The notes under the pieces: generated by a model | What the model was told of the DNA's origin: nothing | The model's input: the letters and a program-made list of their open reading frames with translations, nothing else | Databases searched by the model: none | Source of the DNA: an uncultured Spirochaetales bacterium | GTDB lineage: Bacteria; Spirochaetota; Spirochaetia; Sphaerochaetales; Sphaerochaetaceae | Direction: 5' to 3' | Assembly (NCBI GenBank): GCA_949297785.1 | Contig: CASFTW010000003.1 | Coordinates: 1 to 64,000 of the forward strand | DNA: 64,000 nt | In this document: positions 9,063 through 17,185 of the stretch, piece after piece | How positions within the stretch are numbered: position 1 is the first letter of the stretch | Layout of the letters: each line of letters begins with the position of its first letter | Translations under genes and position numbers: made by a program

Positions 9063-10154
9063 ATGAGTATTAATTGGAGTATAAATAATATCTCGATAAA
9101 GGGCTTTAAATCCTTAAAAGAAATAAACAGGTTTGAACTTGGAAATCTGAATATAATCATAGGTGCGAACGGATCAGGTAAGAGTAATTTTATTCAGATT
9201 TTTCACATGCTCTCTGCAATAGCTCAGAAGGGGTTTTCAAAGTTCATCCTTGAAAGAGGAGGTGCTGATAATTTCCTTTTCAATGGGCCTAAAGTGACAT
9301 CTGAACTGGAGATGGAAATTAATTTCCAGACTGATGCCATTGGAATTCATTCTTATAGAGCAGTGTGCTCTCCGACTGCCGATGAAAGATTTCTATTGTC
9401 GGAAAGCGTAAAGCATGGACAGTCCGGATGGACTTCGTGTGGAGCAGTTTCAGAAGAAAGCAGGATTTCAGAAATCCGTGATGAAGACTGTATTTATGAT
9501 TTGATTTCCAACATTGTTGTTTATCATTTTCATGATACAAGTGCAAATGCTCCGATGCGAAGGTCTGAGATAGCTGAGGACAATAAAAGACTGCGAGGTA
9601 ATGCTTCGAATATAGCTCCGTTCCTTTTAGGGCTCAGGGAAAATAACCAAAAAGAGTATGAAGAAATCAGGAACGCTGTCAGACTTGTAATGCCTTTTTT
9701 TGATGATTTCATTCTTGATGTTGTCAAAATGGGTGAAGCTGAGAAGGTAAGGCTTTCCTGGAAACAGAAAGGAGCTGACTTTCCGATGCAACCATATCAT
9801 TTTTCTGATGGTTCTATACGTTTTATATGTCTTGCCACCGCTTTACTGCAGCCTGTTCTTCCTTCAATTATTGTCATAGACGAGCCAGAGCTTGGGCTCC
9901 ATCCTGCTGCTGTCTCAATTCTGGCTGAACTTATTCAGGCTGCATCTCATAAGGTTCAAGTCATTATTGCAACTCAGTCTCCTATGCTTATTGATCATTT
10001 CAGTATAAATGACATCATTGTTATGGGCAGGGAGAATGGGGCTTCTGCTATGAAGAGACTTGATCCTGATGACTTCTCGCTATGGCTTGAAGATTATTCA
10101 GTTGGTGAATTATGGGCAAAGAATGTCATTGAAGGAGGCCCTGTGAATGAATAA
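9063..10154 (+). CDS. AAA/SMC-like ATPase of an ATPase-DUF4276 two-gene module
   Basis: 363-aa P-loop ATPase of the AAA_21/OLD-like ABC class. The N-terminus reads SIKGFKSL, then Walker A GANGSGKS at residues 34-41; Walker B IIVIDEPELGLHP begins at 269 and a sensor-like IIATQSPML follows. There is no room for a TOPRIM domain on the same chain; that role seems to fall to the next gene, which overlaps this one by 8 nt. This arrangement (ABC-type ATPase plus TOPRIM-like partner) resembles OLD, Gabija and PARIS defence systems in logic; a defence role here is an inference. The start is the ATG at 9063, preceded by AAAAAGG and GGGAGC, rather than a longer frame overlapping the epimerase. It sits as a pair inside a polysaccharide locus, which suggests insertion. 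Confidence 0.85.
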   Translation: MSINWSINNISIKGFKSLKEINRFELGNLNIIIGANGSGKSNFIQIFHMLSAIAQKGFSKFILERGGADNFLFNGPKVTSELEMEINFQTDAIGIHSYRAVCSPTADERFLLSESVKHGQSGWTSCGAVSEESRISEIRDEDCIYDLISNIVVYHFHDTSANAPMRRSEIAEDNKRLRGNASNIAPFLLGLRENNQKEYEEIRNAVRLVMPFFDDFILDVVKMGEAEKVRLSWKQKGADFPMQPYHFSDGSIRFICLATALLQPVLPSIIVIDEPELGLHPAAVSILAELIQAASHKVQVIIATQSPMLIDHFSINDIIVMGRENGASAMKRLDPDDFSLWLEDYSVGELWAKNVIEGGPVNE

Positions 10155-10833
10155 CTATGCTACTGTGATGGCTATTGTAGAAGGGGCTACTGAAGAGAAT
10201 TTTATCAATACCGTTCTTGCACCATATCTGGGATATAAGAATATATGGATGCATGCTACGCAAATTTCAAAGCCGGGACAAAAAGGCGGGGATGTAAGAT
10301 TTGATAGAGTCAAGAATGATATAATGCGTCATCTGAAACAACGGAAAGATACGATTGTCACTTTGTTCCTCGATTTCTATGGATTAGCAGAATGGCCGGG
10401 ACTTGAATCTGTGTCTTTCAATTCTTCTCCTGCACAAATTGAACAGATATTATGTTATGCAACTAAACTTGAAATCAAAGGATTTCTTCCTGATGTTGAT
10501 GTAGAAGGGCGGTTTATTCCTTTCTTTATTGTACATGAATTTGAAACTCTGCTTTTCAGTAATTCTGCAGTTCTTGCAGATGGTCTTGGCATAAAAAAGC
10601 AAAAAATAGATAAAACGTTAAGAGAATTTAACGGCGATCTGGAAAGAATCAATAACAGCAGGGAAACTGCACCATCAAAACGTATTGAGAAATGGATGCC
10701 TTCATACAAGAAAACTGTGAATGGAATCCCAATCGCAGCAAAAATTGGTGTAGAGCAGATGCGGCGCTCTGTTCCATTATTCGATGAATGGATCACAAAA
10801 ATAGAACGAGTAAATTCTAAATGTACTGGATGA
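10147..10833 (+). CDS. DUF4276 family protein, TOPRIM-like partner of the ATPase
   Basis: 228 aa. The first strand carries IVEGATEENF (Glu12, Glu16, Glu17) and the next acidic element is TLFLDFYG (Asp76), followed by FFIVHEFETLLFSN. This is the pattern of DUF4276, whose fold is regarded as TOPRIM-like, with the Glu and Asp as likely metal ligands of a nuclease or phosphotransfer site. The start ATG has GGAGG ten nt upstream inside the end of the ATPase gene, so the two are translationally coupled and almost certainly act together. No membrane segment or DNA-binding motif is evident. Function in vivo is unknown; nuclease activity triggered by the ATPase is the simplest guess. Confidence 0.8.
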   Translation: MNNYATVMAIVEGATEENFINTVLAPYLGYKNIWMHATQISKPGQKGGDVRFDRVKNDIMRHLKQRKDTIVTLFLDFYGLAEWPGLESVSFNSSPAQIEQILCYATKLEIKGFLPDVDVEGRFIPFFIVHEFETLLFSNSAVLADGLGIKKQKIDKTLREFNGDLERINNSRETAPSKRIEKWMPSYKKTVNGIPIAAKIGVEQMRRSVPLFDEWITKIERVNSKCTG

Positions 10834-10857
10834 TTTGAAATTAGTTAGGGGATTCAT

Positions 10858-12621
10858 ATGAAATTGAAGAAGACTTTAGTTGTTTTATTACTACTGATCA
10901 TTTCTGCATCATTTGCATGGGCAGTCAATTATCAGAAGACATATCAGATGAGTGATGAAGTATGGGTCAGGACAAACAGGCTTTGTGTGTCTGCGGGATA
11001 TCTAGGGCCGGCTCCGGTTTCTCCTATCAGCGGAGCTGAGATAATGAATGCACTTGAAAGACTGGATTACTCAAGTCTTTCTTCATGGCAGAAGGAGGAA
11101 TACGATTATCTTGTTTCAAAGCTTTCCAATCCTACTGAAGGCGTGGCTTTTACAGGTAAGAACATAATATTTGATCCTCAGCTGTTCATAGGAATTGAAG
11201 GATATGCTTTCAATAATCTGAAGGATACGCCAGTCGATGAATTCTTTATCCCTTATCGTGACAGGATTCCTTTCTTCTATGCCGGTATCGATTCATATTT
11301 CGGAGATCTGGCTTATATCAACATGCAGGCATTGTATAAGGACGGTTTGAGAAGTTTTGAACTTGATGACGGAAAGGTTACAAGTGTGCCGGATGGCAAC
11401 TTCTATAACTTCTCAAACTTCAGTTTTCTCATGAGCCCTGTATATGGTGGGGGATGGTCTTTCCTGAACTCAAAAGACGGTGCCAATTACGGGATTCAGA
11501 GTTTCCAGCCGGTCAAGGCCGGTGGTTCTTTCGGTAATGAATTCATGAATCTGTTCATCGGCCGTGACAGGCAGGCATTCGGAAACGGAATTACCGGAAA
11601 TATGGTCATCGGAGATAATTTCTCATTCCAGGAGATTGTGAAGCTTTCATTCTTCTCCGATATATTCTCATACTACATTTCCCTTACACATTTTGATAAT
11701 GTTGAAAATGATCAGCCTTTTTCCTTTAACGGTTTTCATCAGAACAGGCTTATCCACAGATTTGACATAAACCTCTTCAACAAGTTCCGCATAGCAGTGA
11801 ATGTCGGAGCTCATATGCTTACAGATTCACCATTCGATTTCAGAATGCTGAATCCCATGATGCTCGTTCATAACTGGCGGAATAATAAGGAAGCAACCGA
11901 ATGGGATCCGTCAAAACAGGATGAGCTGAACAACATTCTCGGCTTTGAATTCGAATATGCCTTCTATCCGGGATTTATCGCTTCTGCCCAGATTGTGATT
12001 GATCAGTTCCGGCTGTCAGTTGAAAAGGATTCTCAGGTTCCATCGGCCTTAGGATTCCTTGGCAATCTGAAACATGTTGCCAAGGTCGGAGATGGGTACC
12101 TTGAGTCATGGTTTGAAGCGGCATATACATCTCCATATCTGTATCTGAATTACAAAACTTTCAATGGAGATGCCATGTTTGGGCTTGATCACATTGTCGG
12201 TTACAGTTATGGAGCCAATGTACCTGGAGAAGTTAGCTATACAGGGTATATTTACGGTCCTGATGCTATAGTCCTGGCAGCAGGAAGTGAATATGCTTCT
12301 TTTGATTCATGGACAATTGGCGGAAAGCTTTTATACATGGCACATGGCGAATACGGATATAAGAGTTATCTGGATCCGGAAAAAGATAAAGATAAGTATG
12401 AAAGTGGATTGAACAATATGGATAAAGCAGATCCGTCAACTCCTTCCGGTGTTGTCGAATATACGCTGGCGCTGACTGTTGAAGGTTCTTATCATATTCT
12501 TGATAATCTTGAGCTGACCGGTGCTGTTTATGCTTCCTATAAATGGAACTATCATAACGAGAAAAATGTGAACAGAGGAGATGTGCAGGCTGCCATAGGA
12601 CTGTCCTGGACCATTATTTGA
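10858..12621 (+). CDS. Outer-membrane capsule-assembly protein, Wzi-like (copy 1)
   Basis: 587 aa with a clear Sec signal peptide (KLKKTLVVLLLLIISASFAWA) and a long run of alternating aromatic/polar strands ending in LSWTII, as in an outer-membrane beta-barrel. The domain order (short helical N-terminal part with LERLDYSSL, then barrel strands with FIGRDRQAFGNGITGNM and FRMLNPMMLVHNW) fits the Caps_assemb_Wzi group, which anchors or exports surface polysaccharide. A paralogue with the same layout (GRGQLSLGNGMMGNL, FRVFNPLLIMHGF) lies at 23437-25155. It starts 24 nt after the DUF4276 gene; AGGGG precedes the ATG. The exact polymer it handles is not known. Confidence 0.75.
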   Translation: MKLKKTLVVLLLLIISASFAWAVNYQKTYQMSDEVWVRTNRLCVSAGYLGPAPVSPISGAEIMNALERLDYSSLSSWQKEEYDYLVSKLSNPTEGVAFTGKNIIFDPQLFIGIEGYAFNNLKDTPVDEFFIPYRDRIPFFYAGIDSYFGDLAYINMQALYKDGLRSFELDDGKVTSVPDGNFYNFSNFSFLMSPVYGGGWSFLNSKDGANYGIQSFQPVKAGGSFGNEFMNLFIGRDRQAFGNGITGNMVIGDNFSFQEIVKLSFFSDIFSYYISLTHFDNVENDQPFSFNGFHQNRLIHRFDINLFNKFRIAVNVGAHMLTDSPFDFRMLNPMMLVHNWRNNKEATEWDPSKQDELNNILGFEFEYAFYPGFIASAQIVIDQFRLSVEKDSQVPSALGFLGNLKHVAKVGDGYLESWFEAAYTSPYLYLNYKTFNGDAMFGLDHIVGYSYGANVPGEVSYTGYIYGPDAIVLAAGSEYASFDSWTIGGKLLYMAHGEYGYKSYLDPEKDKDKYESGLNNMDKADPSTPSGVVEYTLALTVEGSYHILDNLELTGAVYASYKWNYHNEKNVNRGDVQAAIGLSWTII

Positions 12622-12641
12622 AGATTTTCAGAGGAAGAGAG

Positions 12642-13876
12642 ATGTATTTGCTGAAGCACAAGGATGACACAGTTGCTGTAATAGATATTGTTGGCAGTGA
12701 TGCGTCCGGTATCAGGATCAATGAGATAGTGAATAATCATCTGCTTCCTCTTTGTGCCCAGCATGATATATCAAAATATAGCACTGGTGGAAGAGAAGGG
12801 CAGTGCCGGCTTCCCGGCCGGGTATAAGGCAGCTTCTGAGTGAGAGGCATATTGCATCTGTGCATCAGTTTCTGCTTGAGAACCTTGCATTGAATGTTAC
12901 AGACTGTTACTGGATATGTCCTCAGTCCTGGAATATTTCATGGGACAGTGTTTCATTTCATAAGAATGAATTCAAAGATGATCTTCCTTTCAACAGTACT
13001 GGAAACAGTTCTGATATTTTTGCAGGATCTTCATACAATCCTTCTGCTTCGCTTGGCGGTGATCTCGATAAACGGTGGATAAAAAAGAAAGGCAGGATGT
13101 TCCTTGTAAAAGGAAACATGCCCTGCAACTCTTTCCAGCAGTCGCTGAATGAGGTGTTTGCATCATAGCTTCACAGGAAACAGAAATTTGTCAATCATGT
13201 TGAATATAAGTTGGTGAAGTTGAAGGACGGTACTATTGGCTGTATATCGCCGTGTTTCACAAGCGATGATGTCGACTCCGCCTGGGAGATATTCGATAAA
13301 TACGGATATGACAAAAACAGTTCCTATATGGAGCAGTATGTTTTGCATTGTGCTGAGGAAGGAGCCGATCCTGCCTGCATCCGGAATTTTCTTGATTATC
13401 AGGCAATGACAGATTTCCTTATGACCAACAAGGACCGTCATCTGGCAAATTTCGGTCTGCTGAGAGATTCCAATACACTTGAGTGCATCGGTCCTGCTCC
13501 GATATTTGATACCCGCAACAGCATGTTCTATGATGGCGTTGCCGTTGTGAATTACCGTACAATGCTTGATGTGAGAATACAGAGTCTGTATTCGACAGAA
13601 CGGAAAACCATGGAGAATGTTATTAGCCAAGGTGTAGTACATCTGGATAAAGTGCCTGATACCGCTTCAGTCAGAGAGTTTTATGAGCAGGATCCGACTC
13701 TCGTTTCATTTGCATCCAGAATTGCCGACAGTTTCGAATTCAAGTGTGCAATGGCAAAAGAACTTCAGGACGGAAAATCCTTCAGCCAGATAGCAAGAGA
13801 AATCATCTCCTTCTATTCCGGCAGGGGGAAGGAAGAGAAGGAGTCGCTTGCTTTGTATTCCAGAAGCATTTTATAG
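12642..13876 (+). pseudogene. HipA-like Ser/Thr kinase, broken by a frameshift and an in-frame stop
   Basis: Three collinear pieces make one HipA-like protein. The first (from ATG 12642, after AGAGGAAGAGAG) reads MYLLKHKDDTVAVIDI, the usual N-terminus of the short-N HipA group. Near 12783-12786 the frame shifts by one base, after which WWKRRAVPASRPGIR and CYWICP follow in the new frame, both family hallmarks. At 13166-13168 a TAG interrupts this same frame between NEVFAS and LHRKQKFVNHVEYKL. The rest is intact and includes the kinase catalytic region FLMTNKDRHLANFGLL and the metal-binding IFDTRNS. With two lesions it is almost certainly inactive. No homopolymer tract lies at the frameshift, so phase variation is unlikely. 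No partner antitoxin (HipB) is seen beside it. Confidence 0.8.
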
Positions 13877-13884
13877 AATATCTT

Positions 13885-15054
13885 TCACTCGCCAAGCAGC
13901 TTGTCGGCTACATCTCTGAGCACGCCATGTCCGCCAGCATATGGTGAAATATAATCCACAACTGAACGCACTGCCTCAACCGCATCTGCCGGGCAGCAGC
14001 TGTATCCGGCAGCCTTGAGCAATGGCAGATCGATCAGGTCATCACCTATATAGAGCACATTGTCCAATGTCATGTTCTCAGTCTTGCACAGTTCCTTCAC
14101 ATATGAAAGCTTGTCACTGCATCCCGGCTTGTAGAAATCAAGTCTGAGCTTTTCAACCCTGCGACGATTCAGGTCGACATTCTCGCCTGTCACAATTCCG
14201 GTGAGGAATCCTTTTTCTCTGAGCAGGGCGAAGCCTTTGCCGTCTTTGGTGTTGAATTTCTTGAGCTCATCTCCTTTTTCGGAGTAATACATACCTCCGT
14301 CCGTAAGACATCCGTCACAGTCAGTGAGCACCATTTTTATGTTTCTGAAGTCTTTCTGTCCTGCAAGGCCTTTCTTTTTCATGAGCATTTCGATGATCAC
14401 CCAGTCGGACGGCTCATCAATTTCAAAGAAAGAATCTTCATCCATTTCGACAGCCCTGATATTTCCGCTCACTCTGTTCTTTGTTTTCAGAAGATCAGCT
14501 TTTGATGTGATGTAGAATGCTCCATTTTCCACCAGATATCCGTCAAATTCCTGCCTTCTTGGGCGGTGGAACACATCATAGTTTGTAGGATGCACAATGC
14601 CATTTTCATCACAGGCCCAGTTGAAACGTTTCTGACGGACTACAGACAGCACGCTGTCAGTACCTGGCTGCGAGAAAAGTTCAAAACCTTTATCAAGGTC
14701 GGCTGCTGTCAGTAGGGGAGAGGTTGCCTGCACCAGCGCGATATTGTCAAATTCGTATGATGGTGCGAATTCAAGCATTGCAGATTCCGTAGATGCCGTA
14801 TCTGATGCTGATTGTGCAGATCTTCCAATAACTCTCAGTTTTGAAAAGCACGGTGCTTCAGCTTTAAACTTCTCTGCTGTTTCCTTTATTGCCTCACTGT
14901 CTGTGGCTACATAGACGGTGTCAATGTATCTGCACTCGCATGCGGCCTTTACTGTCCAGTAGACAAGCGGTTTACCGCAGATAGGTTTTATATTTTTTAG
15001 CGGAATTGACTTACTTCCTCCGCGCACCGGAATGAAAGCTGCATTCATTTTCAT
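13885..15054 (-). CDS. Fused CMP-nonulosonate synthetase and KdsC-like HAD phosphatase
   Basis: 389 aa in two domains. Residues 1-230 are an acylneuraminate/KDN cytidylyltransferase: FIPVRGGSKSIPLKNI is the CTP-binding loop, and VQATSPLL and EIDEPSDW follow as in NeuA. Residues 239-389 are a HAD phosphatase of the KdsC type with nucleophile motif LTDCDGCLTDGG (Asp245, Asp247), IVTGEN and IGDDLIDLPLLK. Fusion of these two activities suggests a route in which NeuB makes a 9-phosphate intermediate that is dephosphorylated and then activated with CTP, as in animals and in Bacteroides KDN synthesis. The gene overlaps the CBS-cupin gene by an ATGA, with GGAGA before the start. Whether the product is CMP-Neu5Ac or CMP-KDN cannot be read directly. 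Confidence 0.85.
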   Translation of the reverse strand: MKMNAAFIPVRGGSKSIPLKNIKPICGKPLVYWTVKAACECRYIDTVYVATDSEAIKETAEKFKAEAPCFSKLRVIGRSAQSASDTASTESAMLEFAPSYEFDNIALVQATSPLLTAADLDKGFELFSQPGTDSVLSVVRQKRFNWACDENGIVHPTNYDVFHRPRRQEFDGYLVENGAFYITSKADLLKTKNRVSGNIRAVEMDEDSFFEIDEPSDWVIIEMLMKKKGLAGQKDFRNIKMVLTDCDGCLTDGGMYYSEKGDELKKFNTKDGKGFALLREKGFLTGIVTGENVDLNRRRVEKLRLDFYKPGCSDKLSYVKELCKTENMTLDNVLYIGDDLIDLPLLKAAGYSCCPADAVEAVRSVVDYISPYAGGHGVLRDVADKLLGE

Positions 15055-15809
15055 ATTCTCCCATATTTATCTTCATAGCGGATTATATCATCTTCACCAA
15101 GATATTCTCCGATCTGCACTTCTGTGATGATGAGCGACTGTTTTCCATCTGTATTGATGAGTCTGTGCTTGGCGCCTTTGGGGATGTAGATATAGCTGCC
15201 GCAGCTGATTTCCTTTATATCATCCTCAAGCTGGACACGGCCACTGCCGTGCACCACTATCCAGTATTCCTCCCTGTGCTCATGAGACTGCAGGCTCAGC
15301 TCTTCTTCCGGTTTTACGCTTATCACTTTTGACTGATAGTATTTGTTCAGCACCGTGGTTTTATAAAAGCCCCAGGGGCGCATGAATATCTCACTGTCGA
15401 TGACACTTGTGTCAAGAGAGAGAAAATCGAAGCAGAGATCAGCCGGAATATCCTGAAGGAGCATGGTATGAAACTGGGCTTTTGTTATTATGTTTTCCAG
15501 TTTTCCATCATCTCCCAGTATGGGCAGGAACTTAATTGCCTGGCTTTTGAAAAGCTCGCTGACAATGTCAAAAGTATCTGTTACCTTGACAGCCTTTGCG
15601 TTTTGAGTGCAGATATTCATGACTTTATCAGAAAGCAGATGGCCGGAAAGCAGGGCACGGCGGACATCACCGTCCGTAAGGACACCTGCAACATGTTCTT
15701 CATCATCGATGACGATGAGAAAGCCCTGTTTGTTACGGTCTATCTTATGCAGAGCCTGTGAAAGCTCTGCCTCTTTGCTTATGATGAATGGTACAAGGTT
15801 CTCTTTCAT
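15051..15809 (-). CDS. CBS-domain pair fused to a type II mannose-6-phosphate isomerase cupin
   Basis: 252 aa. Residues 1-118 hold two CBS repeats (FLIVIDDEEHVAGVLTDGDVRR is the first core; KFLPILGDDGKLENIITK the second), modules that usually sense adenine nucleotides. Residues 140-252 form a cupin with RPWGFYKTT, SLQSHEHREEYWIVVHGSG, YIPKGAKHRLIN and EVQIGEYLGEDDIIRYEDKYGR, closely matching the isomerase domain at the C-terminus of ManC-type enzymes. The His/Glu metal ligands (HEHREE) are present. No nucleotidyltransferase domain is attached. Between neuB (7 nt upstream) and the NeuA-HAD fusion (4-nt overlap), its likely job is to make mannose-6-phosphate for NeuB, perhaps under nucleotide control. 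It might alternatively bind a sugar phosphate without catalysis. Confidence 0.8.
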   Translation of the reverse strand: MKENLVPFIISKEAELSQALHKIDRNKQGFLIVIDDEEHVAGVLTDGDVRRALLSGHLLSDKVMNICTQNAKAVKVTDTFDIVSELFKSQAIKFLPILGDDGKLENIITKAQFHTMLLQDIPADLCFDFLSLDTSVIDSEIFMRPWGFYKTTVLNKYYQSKVISVKPEEELSLQSHEHREEYWIVVHGSGRVQLEDDIKEISCGSYIYIPKGAKHRLINTDGKQSLIITEVQIGEYLGEDDIIRYEDKYGRI

Positions 15810-15816
15810 TTCTGTT

Positions 15817-16689
15817 TCAGTGCTTTCTGTATTTCAGCTTGTCTCTCTGTACCTGCTCAATCGGAAGAATTTCTTCTTTTTTATAGGTCAGCGCTTCATA
15901 CACATTGTTGAGATCCCTTACCAGACTCTTGATTCCGTACGGTTCAAGGGATGCTGCATGGTCGGTTCCTTTCCATGTTCTGTCCAGCGTGTAGTGACGC
16001 TCTATTATATGTGCACCCAGCGTGTATGCTGCAACATCAACTGCAATGCCGAGGTGATGGCCGGAGAAGCCTATCGCCTTTACTCTGGATTCATACTTCT
16101 CCCTCAGCCTCTTGATTTCAAGCAGACATATGTCCTGATATGGAACAGGATAGCCTGATGTGCAGTCGAATATGACAAGATCTTTTGCTTTTCCGTTGGC
16201 TTCAAAGAGAGAGACAATCTTCTCTTCTTCCTCATGCGTTGTCATTCCGAATGAAAGCTGGATCTCTCCTTTATAGTTGTCACAGAGCCACTGCAGCATT
16301 TCATAATGGGTATTGCAGGCTGATGGGATTTTAATGAACTGCGGCTTGAGGGATGCGATTTCCTTTGCACTTGTCATATCCCAGACAGAAGTGGAGTAGA
16401 TTATTCCGACCTGTTCGCACCATTCCTTGAGCTGGGCATGCTGGTCAACTGTGAATTCAAGAGCCTCCCTGTGTTCTCCATATGTCTTTCCATATGAGTT
16501 TTCCGGATGGGGGTGCGGTGCGTTGTACTGCTCCGGGGTCAGCAGTTCTTTCGGACATCTTTTCTGAAATTTTATCGCATCCGCCTTGCAGTATATCGCG
16601 GCGGTGTTTATGAGTTCATGTGCAATTTCCATTTCACCTTTGTGGTTGCACCCGGCTTCAGCTATGACAAATGGTTTCCTGTATTCCAT
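15817..16689 (-). CDS. neuB: NeuB-type nonulosonate (9-phosphate) synthase, no SAF domain
   Basis: 290-aa TIM-barrel enzyme that condenses phosphoenolpyruvate with a mannose-type sugar or its 6-phosphate. The start of the barrel reads FVIAEAGCNHKGEMEIA, with AIKFQKR, IKIPSACNTHY, LSFGMTT and GFSGHHLGIAVDVAAYTLGAHIIERHYTLD all typical of NeuB (metal ligands in GHH and ERHYTLD). The C-terminal SAF (antifreeze-like) domain of most NeuB proteins is absent, making it about 50-60 aa shorter. The start is the ATG at 16689 with AAAAGG nine nt upstream; an open in-frame extension to 16992 has no family similarity and runs through a terminator-like hairpin. First gene of a three-gene leftward operon. 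Confidence 0.9.
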   Translation of the reverse strand: MEYRKPFVIAEAGCNHKGEMEIAHELINTAAIYCKADAIKFQKRCPKELLTPEQYNAPHPHPENSYGKTYGEHREALEFTVDQHAQLKEWCEQVGIIYSTSVWDMTSAKEIASLKPQFIKIPSACNTHYEMLQWLCDNYKGEIQLSFGMTTHEEEEKIVSLFEANGKAKDLVIFDCTSGYPVPYQDICLLEIKRLREKYESRVKAIGFSGHHLGIAVDVAAYTLGAHIIERHYTLDRTWKGTDHAASLEPYGIKSLVRDLNNVYEALTYKKEEILPIEQVQRDKLKYRKH

Positions 16690-17185
16690 CTTTTCAATCC
16701 TTTTCCTGATTAAAGAGAAATAAACAGAAGGCATACCTTCTGTTTTGACTATAACATGAAGAGTGATGTTTAAAGAAGTATGAAATTTACTGTGCGTTGA
16801 GTGGTCCTGTTTTCTGCAGGTGCTTTGTTTGTTGAATGTATTTAGAAAATAAAAGGCTGAAATCTGAAAAGAGATCATCTCTTTTATCAAAAAACCTCCA
16901 CACAGGGAGGTTCCCAACGGGGCCGCGTACAGAAACAGTACGCTTAAAAACAAAGCTGGCATCCCGCCGGTGAGCAGTCCATATAAAAACATATGTCTGC
17001 GTTACAATAATAAACAGAAGAAGGTGATTTCGTCAAAGTCCGCATCGTATATCAAACACGGTATGAATTTGCTCGTCCGGTATCGTGTCGTCAGATGAAC
17101 CTTTCAGGAGAAGGAGATGTGCAAAAATGTAAATTATAGAATATGATAGATCATGCATTACTTACTATGCAGCAATAGGAATGAT
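16690..17185. other. 496-nt gap holding a structured element and no intact gene
   Basis: Between neuB and the XRE-like remnant. Bases 16867-16885 form an almost perfect palindrome (AAAAGAGAT, one base, ATCTCTTTT). Bases 16885-16990 contain three consecutive hairpins (listed separately). The part nearest neuB (16690-16866) should hold its promoter and leader but no convincing boxes stand out. From about 17020 to 17140 one plus frame reads KVRIVYQTRYEF and LSGEGDVQKCKL, which vaguely resembles a HigB-like toxin remnant; this is weak. Confidence 0.4.
16885..16990 (-). ncRNA. Candidate structured RNA or attenuator upstream of neuB
   Basis: Read on the minus strand, three hairpins follow each other: ACCGGC/GCCAGC around 16954-16973, GCGTAC/GTACGC (perfect 6 bp, 7-nt loop, 16925-16943), and AACCTCC/GGAGGTT around 16893-16912 followed directly by a T run. 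The last is an intrinsic terminator. The element lies about 200 nt upstream of the neuB start in the same orientation, so it could be a stand-alone small RNA of about 110 nt or a leader that controls read-through into the operon. It does not match tmRNA, SRP RNA, 6S or a riboswitch I recognise. Confidence 0.4.

Noticed and set aside
12775-12790. Phase-variable tract in the HipA-like gene
   Set aside because: No homopolymer or short tandem repeat at the frameshift, and a second lesion exists downstream.
16885-16990. SRP RNA, 6S RNA or tmRNA
   Set aside because: Lacks the GGAAG tetraloop region, the 6S open bubble pattern and any tRNA-like ends.
16690-16992. In-frame N-terminal extension of NeuB with a hydrophobic leader
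   Set aside because: It lacks similarity to NeuB, runs through a terminator hairpin, and a good ribosome site precedes the ATG at 16689.
17020-17140. HigB-like toxin remnant
   Set aside because: Short stretches only; no catalytic pattern.
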